From UBA2266 sp964406945 (GTDB lineage: Bacteria; Planctomycetota; Phycisphaerae; Sedimentisphaerales; Anaerobacaceae), in assembly GCA_964406945.1 (NCBI GenBank), contig CAYOTO010000004.1, positions 73,612-137,611 on the forward strand: a stretch of DNA of 64,000 bases, read 5' to 3'. The translations under genes and the position numbers were made by a program. Below, in pieces: positions 17,789 through 25,473 of the stretch; position 1 is the stretch's first letter; each line of letters opens with the position of its first letter. The notes beneath the pieces were generated by a model. That model searched no databases and was not told where the DNA came from. It saw only the letters and a program-made list of their open reading frames with translations.

Positions 17789-19447
17789 ATGGAACCCGGA
17801 GTCGGAGGAAATCAGGAGCGTAAGGTTGCCAGGCGGGGGCCCCAACAACCTCGAGGGCGGGCCGGTGCGCCTCCCAGGCTTGATCGGGAGAACTACCTGG
17901 ACTTATTCGAAGCTGCAAACGATATCATTCTAATGGCGGACAGCAACGGCGACGTGATTGATATCAACAGACGCGCCGAGATTCTGACCGGTTACACCCG
18001 TGCCGAGTTGCTCCGGATGAATGTGCTTGCCGATCTTGTGACTTCGGAAGATCGGGAGCAATTTAACTTAATCCTGGCGGGGCTGATTGCCGGTGAATCC
18101 CAAAAATACGAGGTAACGTGGAGGCAGAAGGACGGGGGCGTCATCTGTTTGGAGGGAAACTCTTCGGCGCGATTCTCACAAGACGGGCGGTTCGAATGTA
18201 CCAGATGTATTCTACGCGATATCACCGGCCGCAAAAAGACCGAACGCGCACTGCGTACCATTCTGTCCGGTGTCTCCGGGACTGCGGGTCAGGAGTGTTT
18301 TGACGCCACCGCAGCGGCTTTGTGTGATTGGCTTGATGTGGAATGTGCTTTGGTGGGTGAACTGATTTTGGGCGACCGCGTGGAGACTCTCGCTTTGCGC
18401 ATCGACGAACAACGCGCTGAGCGTATAAGTTACCACTTGCATGGCACGCCCTGTGAAAATGTCGCAAGACGCGGCTTCTGTTTCTATCCTGAAGGGGTAA
18501 CTGAATTATTTCCTGACGATGAATATCTGCAAGACCTGAACGTTCAAGGTTATGTTGGGATCCCTGTTCGCAATAGAGGCGGAAAGCCGGTCGGCATTCT
18601 TTGCGCGTTCGGGCGCAGCCGCTTGACTGTTCCGGAGAGATGCGAGGAGGTAATGCAGATTCTCGCGGCGTTAGTGGCATCGGAAGTGGAGAGACGACGT
18701 TCGCAAGAGCAAAACAGCCAGCATCGCGCCGAACTGGCCCATGCCTGGCGTGTAAACACGATCGGTGAAATGGCCGTCGGGCTTGCTCATGAACTCAATC
18801 AGCCGTTGTGCGCAATCGCCAATTATGCGAATGCCTGCACAGCACTTCTTACACGAGGAGTCAAACATGCGCACGAACTGAGGGGGCCCCTGCAGGAAAT
18901 TGCCTCACAGGCCACCAGGGCCGGAGACATAATCCGACGTATTCGCAGTCTGATTCGAAGACGCCGTCCGTTCGTCACACAAGCGAGTGTGAATAACGCC
19001 ATTCGTTCTGCGATTGATTTGATGACTGCTGAAGCCGAGAAAATAGAGGTCGAAATAGAAGCCGACCTCGATCCGAATCTGCCTGAGATAGGCGCCGACG
19101 AGACGGAACTCGAAGAAGTCATACTTAATCTGGTCCGAAACTCAATAGAGGCTCTGGGGCCCGATCTGGGCGGTTGTCGCAGGATAATCATCAGCTCTGG
19201 ATATAACGGCCAAAACGAGATAGAAGTCTGTGTCTCTGATACCGGCAAGGGCCTTTGCGACTCGCCCGATATCGTTTTTGACTCGTTTTATACGACTAAA
19301 GAGAACGGCATGGGCATAGGGCTTTCCATCTGTCGGGCGATAATCACAGCCAGCGGAGGCAGGATTTGGGCCGAGAATAACGAAAACGGCGGAACCACTT
19401 TTCGGTTTGTGATTCCCGTCAGGTTAGGCGGACCGGATCGGGAGTGA
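17789..19447 (+). CDS. Orphan PAS-GAF sensor histidine kinase
   Basis: A 552-residue soluble sensor kinase. After a basic, probably disordered start, residues about 35-150 form a PAS domain (DLFEAANDIILMADSNGDVI; then CILRDITGRKKTERAL). Residues about 165-310 look like a GAF domain (FDATAAALCDWLDVECALVG). The HisKA box is GLAHELNQPLCAIANYA with the phospho-acceptor His. ATP-binding motifs are NLVRNSIEAL, SDTGKGL and GMGIGLSICRAI. No membrane segment is seen, so the signal is probably cytoplasmic. Start 17789 has GGAAGG upstream; an ATG at 17756 adds eleven residues. No response regulator is adjacent. The family resembles FixL-like kinases, but no haem-ligand claim is made. Confidence 0.88.
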   Translation: MEPGVGGNQERKVARRGPQQPRGRAGAPPRLDRENYLDLFEAANDIILMADSNGDVIDINRRAEILTGYTRAELLRMNVLADLVTSEDREQFNLILAGLIAGESQKYEVTWRQKDGGVICLEGNSSARFSQDGRFECTRCILRDITGRKKTERALRTILSGVSGTAGQECFDATAAALCDWLDVECALVGELILGDRVETLALRIDEQRAERISYHLHGTPCENVARRGFCFYPEGVTELFPDDEYLQDLNVQGYVGIPVRNRGGKPVGILCAFGRSRLTVPERCEEVMQILAALVASEVERRRSQEQNSQHRAELAHAWRVNTIGEMAVGLAHELNQPLCAIANYANACTALLTRGVKHAHELRGPLQEIASQATRAGDIIRRIRSLIRRRRPFVTQASVNNAIRSAIDLMTAEAEKIEVEIEADLDPNLPEIGADETELEEVILNLVRNSIEALGPDLGGCRRIIISSGYNGQNEIEVCVSDTGKGLCDSPDIVFDSFYTTKENGMGIGLSICRAIITASGGRIWAENNENGGTTFRFVIPVRLGGPDRE

Positions 19448-19591
19448 TGCTCCATTTCGAACCTCCGGGTAAGCAAAACACATCTGAATGGGGATTGTAT
19501 AAGCGAAGGAGCGAATCACATTTCGATTTGCGAAAGGAGAGTGCATCGACACGGAAAACTTCAAGCTGTAAGTTGATGTCCGGCCCGCGGA

Positions 19592-19660
19592 CTACACGAG
19601 AGAGTAAATGACAATCGCTGCGGTCGCTGCAATGGTGACCAAAGCGAGCAGCGCCTTCAT
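19592..19660 (-). CDS. Possible 22-residue single-membrane-span peptide
   Basis: ATG at 19660 to TAG at 19592 encodes a peptide made almost entirely of a hydrophobic helix after one Lys (MKALLALVTIAATAAIVIYS). It lies between the convergent histidine kinase and radical-SAM genes. No Shine-Dalgarno sequence precedes it, so it may be chance. Confidence 0.2.
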   Translation of the reverse strand: MKALLALVTIAATAAIVIYSLV

Positions 19661-19690
19661 CGTGTTGGTTCGAACGGCGACAAAGAACGC

Positions 19691-21184
19691 TTATCCGCCG
19701 CTTTTGACGCACTGCATCTGAAAGACTCTTCTGAAGTGAAAACCGTATATCGCCAGTTGGACTGCAAGGTAGAGGTGTTTGGGATGGCGGAAGGCCCAGA
19801 ACATCAGTTTCCAGTAGTACACTCTGCCGGGGTCAAGTATTCCCAGTTTCCAGATGGATACGAAAAAAGCTCTCAGCTCGTTGAACCGAACACGGTGACG
19901 GGCTGTGTCCAGCGGCTTATAATCTTTGAGAAACGAGCCGACCCTTTCGTAATACCGGCGGGGCGAATAGATTGTTGTAAGGATTTTCCGATAGCCCTCA
20001 AGCAGCTTGTCGCGCTGCATCCGCGGCTTGAAGTTCATTGTGAAATCCGTGTTGTCTCCTGAAATGCCGGGCAGAAGTCTGCCTTCACTGTCAAGTCTGC
20101 TGTACAGTTTTGTCCCTACAGGTGCGTTGAGAAGGCCTACCATCGCGGTTACGACACTGCTGCGTTGGATAAATTGAATGAGATTATCGAAAACCCTTTC
20201 GTGATCGCTGTCGAAGCCTACTATGAAGCCGGCCTGTACCTGAATCCCGTGCTGCTGAATTGTTTTAACACTTGCAACGAGATCCCGCCCCCGATTCTGA
20301 CCTTTGTTGCACTCGGCCAGGCATTTGTCGTCAGGACTTTCAATGCCTATAAAAACACAATTGAATCCCGCCTGCACCATCATGTCCATCAGTTCCGGAT
20401 CGTCCGCGAGATTTATGGAAGCCTGTGTATTGAAGTCGAAAGGATATTCATGTCTTTTCATCCATTCTATCATGCGCGGCAGCAACTCCAGTTTGAGTTT
20501 TTTCGTATGTCCGATGAAGTTGTCGTCTACGAAAAACACGCGACTGCGCCAGCCCGACTCATATATGTTATCCAATTCGCGGATTATCTGATCGGCTGAT
20601 TTGGTGCGAAGCTTGTGACCGAACAGACTGGTCACATTACAGAAGTCACAGTTAAAGGGGCACCCACGCGAATACTGTATGCTCATAGCCGCGTACCGGT
20701 TCATCGGAAGATCGCCCCAGCGTGGGCCGGGCGTTTCGGTCATGTCCGCCCATTCATCGCTTTGGTATATATGCTTAGCGCGTCCGCGCTCCAGATCTTC
20801 GATAAACGCAGGTAGTGTGACCTCCGCCTCGTTGAGCACCAGGTGGTCGATATCCTCGAATTTATCGGGGAAACAGGTAAACATCGGACCGCCGGCTACA
20901 ATGGGTTTTTGCAGGTTCTTGCACCTCTGCACCACTTTCTGGACTGATTCCTTCTGGACGTACATAGCGGAGATGAAAACGTAATCGGCCCATTCTATAT
21001 CGCGATCCGACAGTTTTGTCGTAGCCATGTCGACGAGCCGCTGCTCCCAGTGTTCCGGCAGCATCGCCGCGACGGTCAAGAGTCCCAGCGGCGGTACGGT
21101 AGCCTTTTTCGCTATGAATTTCAGCGCGCTGTTAAAACTCCAGAAGGTGGCCGGCACTTCCGGACTGACCAGTAGTACTCTCAT
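19691..21184 (-). CDS. Cobalamin-binding radical SAM protein (DUF4070-type C terminus)
   Basis: A 497-residue protein. Residues 1-140 form a B12-binding Rossmann domain (MRVLLVSPEVPATFWSFNSA; IEWADYVFISAMYVQKESV). A radical SAM core follows with the cluster motif CPFNCDFC (YSRGCPFNCDFCNVTSLFG) near residue 180. The remaining C-terminal part matches the DUF4070 type seen in a family related to the hopanoid methylase HpnR (recognised by eye). Such enzymes use methylcobalamin and SAM for C-methylation or rearrangement. GAGG precedes the ATG at 21184; the open frame extends six codons further. No hopanoid or terpenoid genes lie in this window, so the substrate is open. Confidence 0.85.
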   Translation of the reverse strand: MRVLLVSPEVPATFWSFNSALKFIAKKATVPPLGLLTVAAMLPEHWEQRLVDMATTKLSDRDIEWADYVFISAMYVQKESVQKVVQRCKNLQKPIVAGGPMFTCFPDKFEDIDHLVLNEAEVTLPAFIEDLERGRAKHIYQSDEWADMTETPGPRWGDLPMNRYAAMSIQYSRGCPFNCDFCNVTSLFGHKLRTKSADQIIRELDNIYESGWRSRVFFVDDNFIGHTKKLKLELLPRMIEWMKRHEYPFDFNTQASINLADDPELMDMMVQAGFNCVFIGIESPDDKCLAECNKGQNRGRDLVASVKTIQQHGIQVQAGFIVGFDSDHERVFDNLIQFIQRSSVVTAMVGLLNAPVGTKLYSRLDSEGRLLPGISGDNTDFTMNFKPRMQRDKLLEGYRKILTTIYSPRRYYERVGSFLKDYKPLDTARHRVRFNELRAFFVSIWKLGILDPGRVYYWKLMFWAFRHPKHLYLAVQLAIYGFHFRRVFQMQCVKSGG

Positions 21185-21522
21185 GTTTACTCCTCTTTTC
21201 ACAGGTGCCGCTATTGCTCAAAGCAACTGCGACACATATTTCTCAATCAGACACAAACTAACCGGGCTGGAACAACGCCAAAGCGTACGACCCCCTTTTT
21301 TTTTGATATATACGGCTCAAGTTACCAGTTGATTGCGACGCGGTCAATATTCTTTCCCAGTAACCTCCAAGCAGCACCTGCCGTTGGTGGCGATCGGGCC
21401 ACCTGTATCGACATCGGACCCGAGCAGCCCGGTTGGTGGAAAAAAATGCTGCTAATCAGACAAAAAACCGTTATACTCAAGACAGCAGCAATTCAATGTG
21501 ATGTCTTATTTCTGGTGCTGGA
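21185..21522. other. Intergenic region upstream of the Tat-signal ORF
   Basis: About 340 bp with a T10 tract at 21294-21303 and a -10-like TATACT at 21472-21477, 46 bp before the ATG at 21523. No good -35 box and no gene are seen. Confidence 0.35.
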
Positions 21523-21666
21523 ATGAAGAAGATATCGAGACGCGGCACACTGCATGGGGCCGGAGTGATCGGTGCGGCGGCTCTCGGCGGTCACATCGAG
21601 GCCGTCGAGACCCCCGAAAAGCGCGCCATATTTGATTTGTGGCCGGCAGTTAATGCCGAAACTTAG
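21523..21666 (+). CDS. 47-residue ORF consisting of a Tat signal and a short tail (truncated exoprotein?)
   Basis: ATG at 21523 to TAG at 21664-21666. The peptide begins KKISRRGTLHGAGVIGAAAL, a clear twin-arginine signal with an alanine/glycine h-region. It then stops about 24 residues after the likely cleavage region (tail PEKRAIFDLWPAVNAET). Planctomycete Tat signals normally lead large enzymes, so this looks like the 5' stub of a lost exported enzyme gene. It could also be a genuine tiny exported peptide. It sits 36 bp before the lactonase-like gene, which has its own signal peptide. Confidence 0.45.
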   Translation: MKKISRRGTLHGAGVIGAAALGGHIEAVETPEKRAIFDLWPAVNAET

Positions 21667-21702
21667 AACATAACCGCTTGTCTTGCACAAAAGGAGGTCT
21701 AA

Positions 21703-22581
21703 ATGGCCCGCAAACTTACAGTTACGATAATAACGCCAATAATCCTGGTCGCTCTATTATTCGCCGCGGCTTTCGCCAATGTTGTGGCGCCGGGGGCGGA
21801 GGTCAAGAAACTTGCCGACGGCTTCAAATTCACCGAAGGCCCGGCCGCTGACAAGGCCGGAAACGTCTACTTTACCGACATTCCCAACGAACACATCAAT
21901 GTGTGGACGGTCGGCGAAAAGCTCACTACGTTTTTGGAGGATTCCGGCGGGGCAAACGGCCTCTATTTTGACAAAAAAGGCAATTTGCTCGCATGCGAAG
22001 GCGGACGCAGAAGAGTAGTCTCGATAGCCCCGGACGGAACTGTCTCCATTCTGGCCAACAATTATGCAGGAAAGAAACTCAACAGCCCCAACGATTTGTG
22101 GCCCGATCCGAAGGGCGGAATCTACTTTACCGACCCGCGCTACGGCGGTCGCGATGATATGCAGCAGGACGGCGAACACGTGTACTACATAAGCCCGGAC
22201 CGTAACCGAATCATACGGGTGGTGGACAACATGGTGCGTCCAAACGGCATAATCGGTTCGGCGGACGGCAAGCGCCTCTACATAACCGATCACGGCGATC
22301 AAAAGACTTACGTTTATTCCGTCAAAAAGAACGGAATGCTCGGCGACAGAAAGCTTATTGCCGAGATCGGCTCGGACGGAATGACGCTGGACGAGAATGA
22401 GAACCTTTACCTCACCGCTGAGTCCGTGCTCGTCTATAACCGCGATGCCAGGAAGATTGCGACAATCGAAACTCCCGAACGCCCCGCTAATGTAACCTTC
22501 GGTGGCCCGGACAATAAGACTCTCTTCATTACAGCCAGAACAGGTCTCTATGCGGTGAAGATGAGCGTTGCTGGCCAGTAG
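21703..22581 (+). CDS. Exported SMP-30/gluconolactonase-like beta-propeller
   Basis: A 292-residue exported protein with a signal peptide (residues 1-25, TPIILVALLFAAAFA). The six-bladed SMP-30/gluconolaconase family is shown by FKFTEGPAADKAGNVYFTDI, LNSPNDLWPDPKGGIYFTD (metal-binding Asn/Asp), VRPNGIIGSADGKRLYITDH and DGMTLDENENLYLTAE. Family members hydrolyse sugar lactones with a divalent metal. Export suggests action on sugars released outside or in the periplasm, which fits the nearby esterase, kdgK and xylanase. AAAAGGAGG lies 7 bases before the ATG. A terminator follows directly, so it is not in the hom operon. Confidence 0.88.
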   Translation: MARKLTVTIITPIILVALLFAAAFANVVAPGAEVKKLADGFKFTEGPAADKAGNVYFTDIPNEHINVWTVGEKLTTFLEDSGGANGLYFDKKGNLLACEGGRRRVVSIAPDGTVSILANNYAGKKLNSPNDLWPDPKGGIYFTDPRYGGRDDMQQDGEHVYYISPDRNRIIRVVDNMVRPNGIIGSADGKRLYITDHGDQKTYVYSVKKNGMLGDRKLIAEIGSDGMTLDENENLYLTAESVLVYNRDARKIATIETPERPANVTFGGPDNKTLFITARTGLYAVKMSVAGQ

Positions 22582-22591
22582 TGCCCCTTGC

Positions 22592-22609
22592 CCGCAGAAT
22601 GCGGTTTTT
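22592..22609 (+). terminator. Intrinsic terminator after the SMP-30 gene
   Basis: CCGCA (22592-22596), loop GAA, TGCGG (22600-22604), then TTTTT (22605-22609). The short stem starts 11 bp after the stop codon. Confidence 0.6.
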
Positions 22610-22643
22610 ACCGGGCGGTCAGCCAAAATCGTTCCATTGGTTG

Positions 22644-22672
22644 TTGACTGTCGCCGGGCGAATGCATAGACT
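22644..22672 (+). promoter_or_regulatory. Promoter of hom
   Basis: TTGACT (22644-22649), a 17-nt spacer and TAGACT (22667-22672), 47 bp before the hom ATG and just past the preceding terminator. Confidence 0.5.
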
Positions 22673-22719
22673 ACACGCCGCTACTGGACTAAATCCTTGT
22701 ACTAACAGAGGATACAGCT

Positions 22720-24042
22720 ATGGAAGATAGACGAATCAGAGTGGGTATCGTCGGTTTCGGAACGGTTGGAACCGGCGTTGCGAAGATAATCCTCGAAGAC
22801 GCCGATGCGATAGAGGCCCGGACGGGCGTGCGTCTGGAACTGGCCTGTGTGGTGGATGTCGACACGGAAACGCCGCGTCCGGTTACATTGCCCGACGGTG
22901 TGTTGACGAACGATCTTGACCGTCTGCTCAACGACGATAGCATTCAGATCGCGGTCGAAACGGTCGGCGGAACAACCATCGCCAGGGGTATTCAGCTTAA
23001 GATGCTCAGGGCCGGCAAGAACGTAGTTACGGCCAACAAAGCCCTGTTGGCAAAACACGGAAACGAAATTTCGCGGACCGCCCGTGAGAACGGCATGTGC
23101 ATCGCTTTCGAAGCCAGTTGCGCCGGCGGCATACCCATCGTTTCGGCCATTCGAACGGGCCTGGCGGCCAACAGAGTCAACGCCATGTACGGGATTCTAA
23201 ACGGTACGAGCAATTACATCCTCTCGAACATGACCGCCAAAGGGGCCGAATTCGCCGATGTGCTCGCCGAAGCACAGGAAAAAGGTTACGCCGAGGCCGA
23301 TCCCACACTGGACATAAACGGCGGCGACAGCGCACATAAACTGGTAATACTGGCCTCGATTGCCTTCGGATACGAAATGACGCTGGGCGATGTCCTTATC
23401 GAAGGAATCGAGTCGATTTCACAGGATGATATACGCTATGGCGGAGAGATGGGCTACTGCCTGAAGCTGCTTGCAATCGCCGAAAGAGGCGACCAGGGCA
23501 GAGTATCGCTCAGAGTGCACCCGGCGTTCATTGCCAAAGACAGTGCTCTGGCCAGGGTAGAAGGTCCCTTCAATGCCGTCAGCATCTTCGGCAGCGCCGT
23601 AGGCCAGGTGATGTTCTACGGAAGAGGCGCCGGCATGATGCCCACAGCAAGCGCAGTCGTAGCCGACATGGTCGAAGTAGCCACCGGCAACAGCGTCAAT
23701 CTATTCAATCACCAACTGCTGAAGTCGCGGCAGCAGGTGGAGCCGCTCGTAGAGAAGGTCGGCGACACCGTGAGCCGCTTCTATATTCGCGTTCTTGCAA
23801 AGGACAAGCCCGGAGTGGTGGCCTCTTACGGCAAAATACTGGGCGACCACGGAATCAGTATATCGGGCGCCCTGCAGCACGAGGGGGTCGGTCCCGAAGG
23901 AACGGTTCCCGTAGTAATAACGACCCATTCCACGGTTGAAAAGACAATGGCCGCGGCGCTGAAAGGCCTGCTCACCAGCGGAGTCATCAGCGGAAAGCCC
24001 GTCTGTATCAGAATCGTGGACATACCGGAAGACAGAGATTGA
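22720..24042 (+). CDS. hom: Homoserine dehydrogenase
   Basis: A 440-residue enzyme reducing aspartate semialdehyde to homoserine with NAD(P)H, the branch point to threonine and methionine. The Rossmann start GIVGFGTVGTGVAK is at residues 9-22; AETVGG-type and VVTANKALLAKHG motifs follow. The catalytic domain shows GILNGTSNYILSNM and GYAEADPTLDINGGDSAHKL. The C-terminal 80 residues are an ACT domain (FYIRVLAKDKPGVVASYGKI), so threonine feedback is likely from family knowledge. It is 16 bp upstream of the apgM-like gene, evidently one operon. Confidence 0.96.
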   Translation: MEDRRIRVGIVGFGTVGTGVAKIILEDADAIEARTGVRLELACVVDVDTETPRPVTLPDGVLTNDLDRLLNDDSIQIAVETVGGTTIARGIQLKMLRAGKNVVTANKALLAKHGNEISRTARENGMCIAFEASCAGGIPIVSAIRTGLAANRVNAMYGILNGTSNYILSNMTAKGAEFADVLAEAQEKGYAEADPTLDINGGDSAHKLVILASIAFGYEMTLGDVLIEGIESISQDDIRYGGEMGYCLKLLAIAERGDQGRVSLRVHPAFIAKDSALARVEGPFNAVSIFGSAVGQVMFYGRGAGMMPTASAVVADMVEVATGNSVNLFNHQLLKSRQQVEPLVEKVGDTVSRFYIRVLAKDKPGVVASYGKILGDHGISISGALQHEGVGPEGTVPVVITTHSTVEKTMAAALKGLLTSGVISGKPVCIRIVDIPEDRD

Positions 24043-24058
24043 GTCTGCGGAATACAAC

Positions 24059-25246
24059 ATGCCCAAGTACGTAATAATAATTCCGGATGGTGCGGCCGAC
24101 GATCCTATCGAGGAGTTGGACGACAGAACCGCCCTTGAAGCGGCTGCGACGCCGAATATGGACCGGATCGCCACAGTCGGCAGACAGGGCCTCGTTCGCA
24201 CGGTACCGCCCGATATGGAGCCGGGCAGCGACGTCGCACAGATGTGCCTGCTGGGATACGACCCTATGCGGTATTACACGGGCCGGGCCCCTATAGAGGC
24301 CACAGCACGCGGCCTTAATCTCGGGCCAAATGACTGGGCCTTCCGCTGCAATCTCGTAACAATCGCCGACGGCAACATGATCGACCACAGCGCCGGCCAC
24401 ATTTCCACCGAGGAGGCCACAACGCTTATTAAAGAACTTGACGACAAGTACGGCGGCCGGCATGTGAGATTTCACCCCGGGGTCAGCTACCGCCATCTGG
24501 CTATCTTCAAGGACTTCGATTTCGATGTTCAGACCTACCCCCCGCACGACCATATTGGCGCACCGGTTGAGAAACTGCTTCCCAGAGGCCGCGGGGCCGA
24601 TATGCTCAAAGACCTGATGGCCCGGTCGCAGCAGTTGTTTGCAAATCACGAGATAAACCGGGTGCGCAGGGATTTGGAGGAAAACCCCGTAAGTTCTATA
24701 TGGTTGTGGGGTCAGGGCAAAAAGACCGTCATGGAAAGCTTCAAGAAGCGTTTTGGCCTGTCGGGGGCCGCTATAACCGCCGTGGACCTGGTTCGAGGAC
24801 TGGCCAAGCTCATTGGCTTTGACAATATCAAAGTGCCGGGGGCCACCGGATTCATAGATACCAACTATGAAGGCAAAGCCGCGGCGGCGATTGAGGCGCT
24901 TGACAAGTACGATATCGTGTTCGTGCACGTAGAAGCACCCGACGAGGCGGGACATTCGGGCAATGCGGAGGTAAAGATCAAAGCCATCGAACTCATAGAT
25001 GAACTGATCGTCGGGCCCGTGCTCGAACACCTGCAGGGTCTGGACCAATGGCGTTTACTCGTGATGCCGGACCACCCTACTCCCGTGGCAACCGGCGCGC
25101 ATTCCGATGAACCCGTGCCCTTCGCTATGGCCGGTACGGGCGTCAGCGGCGTAGTCAAACTGCCCTTCAGCGAAAAAAACGCGGAAAAAGCGGGTTTTCG
25201 AATCGACAACGGGTTCGAGTTGATGGAGTACTTTCTCAAAAGCTGA
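24059..25246 (+). CDS. Phosphoglycerate-mutase-family protein, proposed homoserine kinase
   Basis: A 395-residue member of the alkaline-phosphatase superfamily that looks like archaeal-type cofactor-independent phosphoglycerate mutase: IIPDGAADDPIEELDDRTAL, EPGSDVAQMCLLGYDP with the nucleophilic Ser, HVEAPDEAGHSGN and MPDHPTPVATGAHSDEPVPF with metal-binding residues. A subgroup of this family found beside hom and lysC has been proposed to replace ThrB as homoserine kinase. Here it is 16 bp behind hom and upstream of lysC, which fits that proposal well. True 2,3-phosphoglycerate mutase activity remains possible and cannot be excluded from sequence. Confidence 0.85.
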   Translation: MPKYVIIIPDGAADDPIEELDDRTALEAAATPNMDRIATVGRQGLVRTVPPDMEPGSDVAQMCLLGYDPMRYYTGRAPIEATARGLNLGPNDWAFRCNLVTIADGNMIDHSAGHISTEEATTLIKELDDKYGGRHVRFHPGVSYRHLAIFKDFDFDVQTYPPHDHIGAPVEKLLPRGRGADMLKDLMARSQQLFANHEINRVRRDLEENPVSSIWLWGQGKKTVMESFKKRFGLSGAAITAVDLVRGLAKLIGFDNIKVPGATGFIDTNYEGKAAAAIEALDKYDIVFVHVEAPDEAGHSGNAEVKIKAIELIDELIVGPVLEHLQGLDQWRLLVMPDHPTPVATGAHSDEPVPFAMAGTGVSGVVKLPFSEKNAEKAGFRIDNGFELMEYFLKS

Positions 25247-25255
25247 AAAGCCCGC

Positions 25256-25284
25256 TTGACGATAGCATACTCATAAAATATGAT
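25256..25284 (+). promoter_or_regulatory. Sigma-70-type promoter of lysC
   Basis: TTGACG (25256-25261), a 17-nt spacer and TATGAT (25279-25284), close to consensus. It gives a leader of about 180 nt before the lysC ATG at 25474. Confidence 0.7.
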
Positions 25285-25306
25285 TGTCCTGACGCGCGGA
25301 ATTACT

Positions 25307-25366
25307 GATCGGACCGATCCGAACGTTATTACCGGTTTATCCGTCGCATGTGTTGTTCGGATCGGT
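25307..25366 (+). promoter_or_regulatory. lysC leader with competing helices
   Basis: Two overlapping structures are visible. GATCGG-a-CCGATC is a perfect palindrome at 25307-25319. ACCGATCCGAAC (25313-25324) also pairs perfectly over 12 bp with GTTCGGATCGGT (25355-25366). Both use 25313-25319, so only one can form at a time. This could be an attenuator or a ligand/protein-controlled switch in front of aspartate kinase. It does not show the conserved core of the lysine riboswitch. Confidence 0.45.
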
Positions 25367-25473
25367 TGCGGCAGATCTCGAATTAATCGTAGATGGAACT
25401 TCCCGGCCTTGGCGAAGCGTTGTGCGCGAATTTGCGACAAGGCCTCAGAGTTCACTGATTCAACAGGACTTAT

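Noticed and set aside
25285..25473. Lysine riboswitch in front of lysC
   Set aside because: The leader is structured, but I cannot find the conserved five-helix core of that riboswitch; it is reported as an undefined leader instead.
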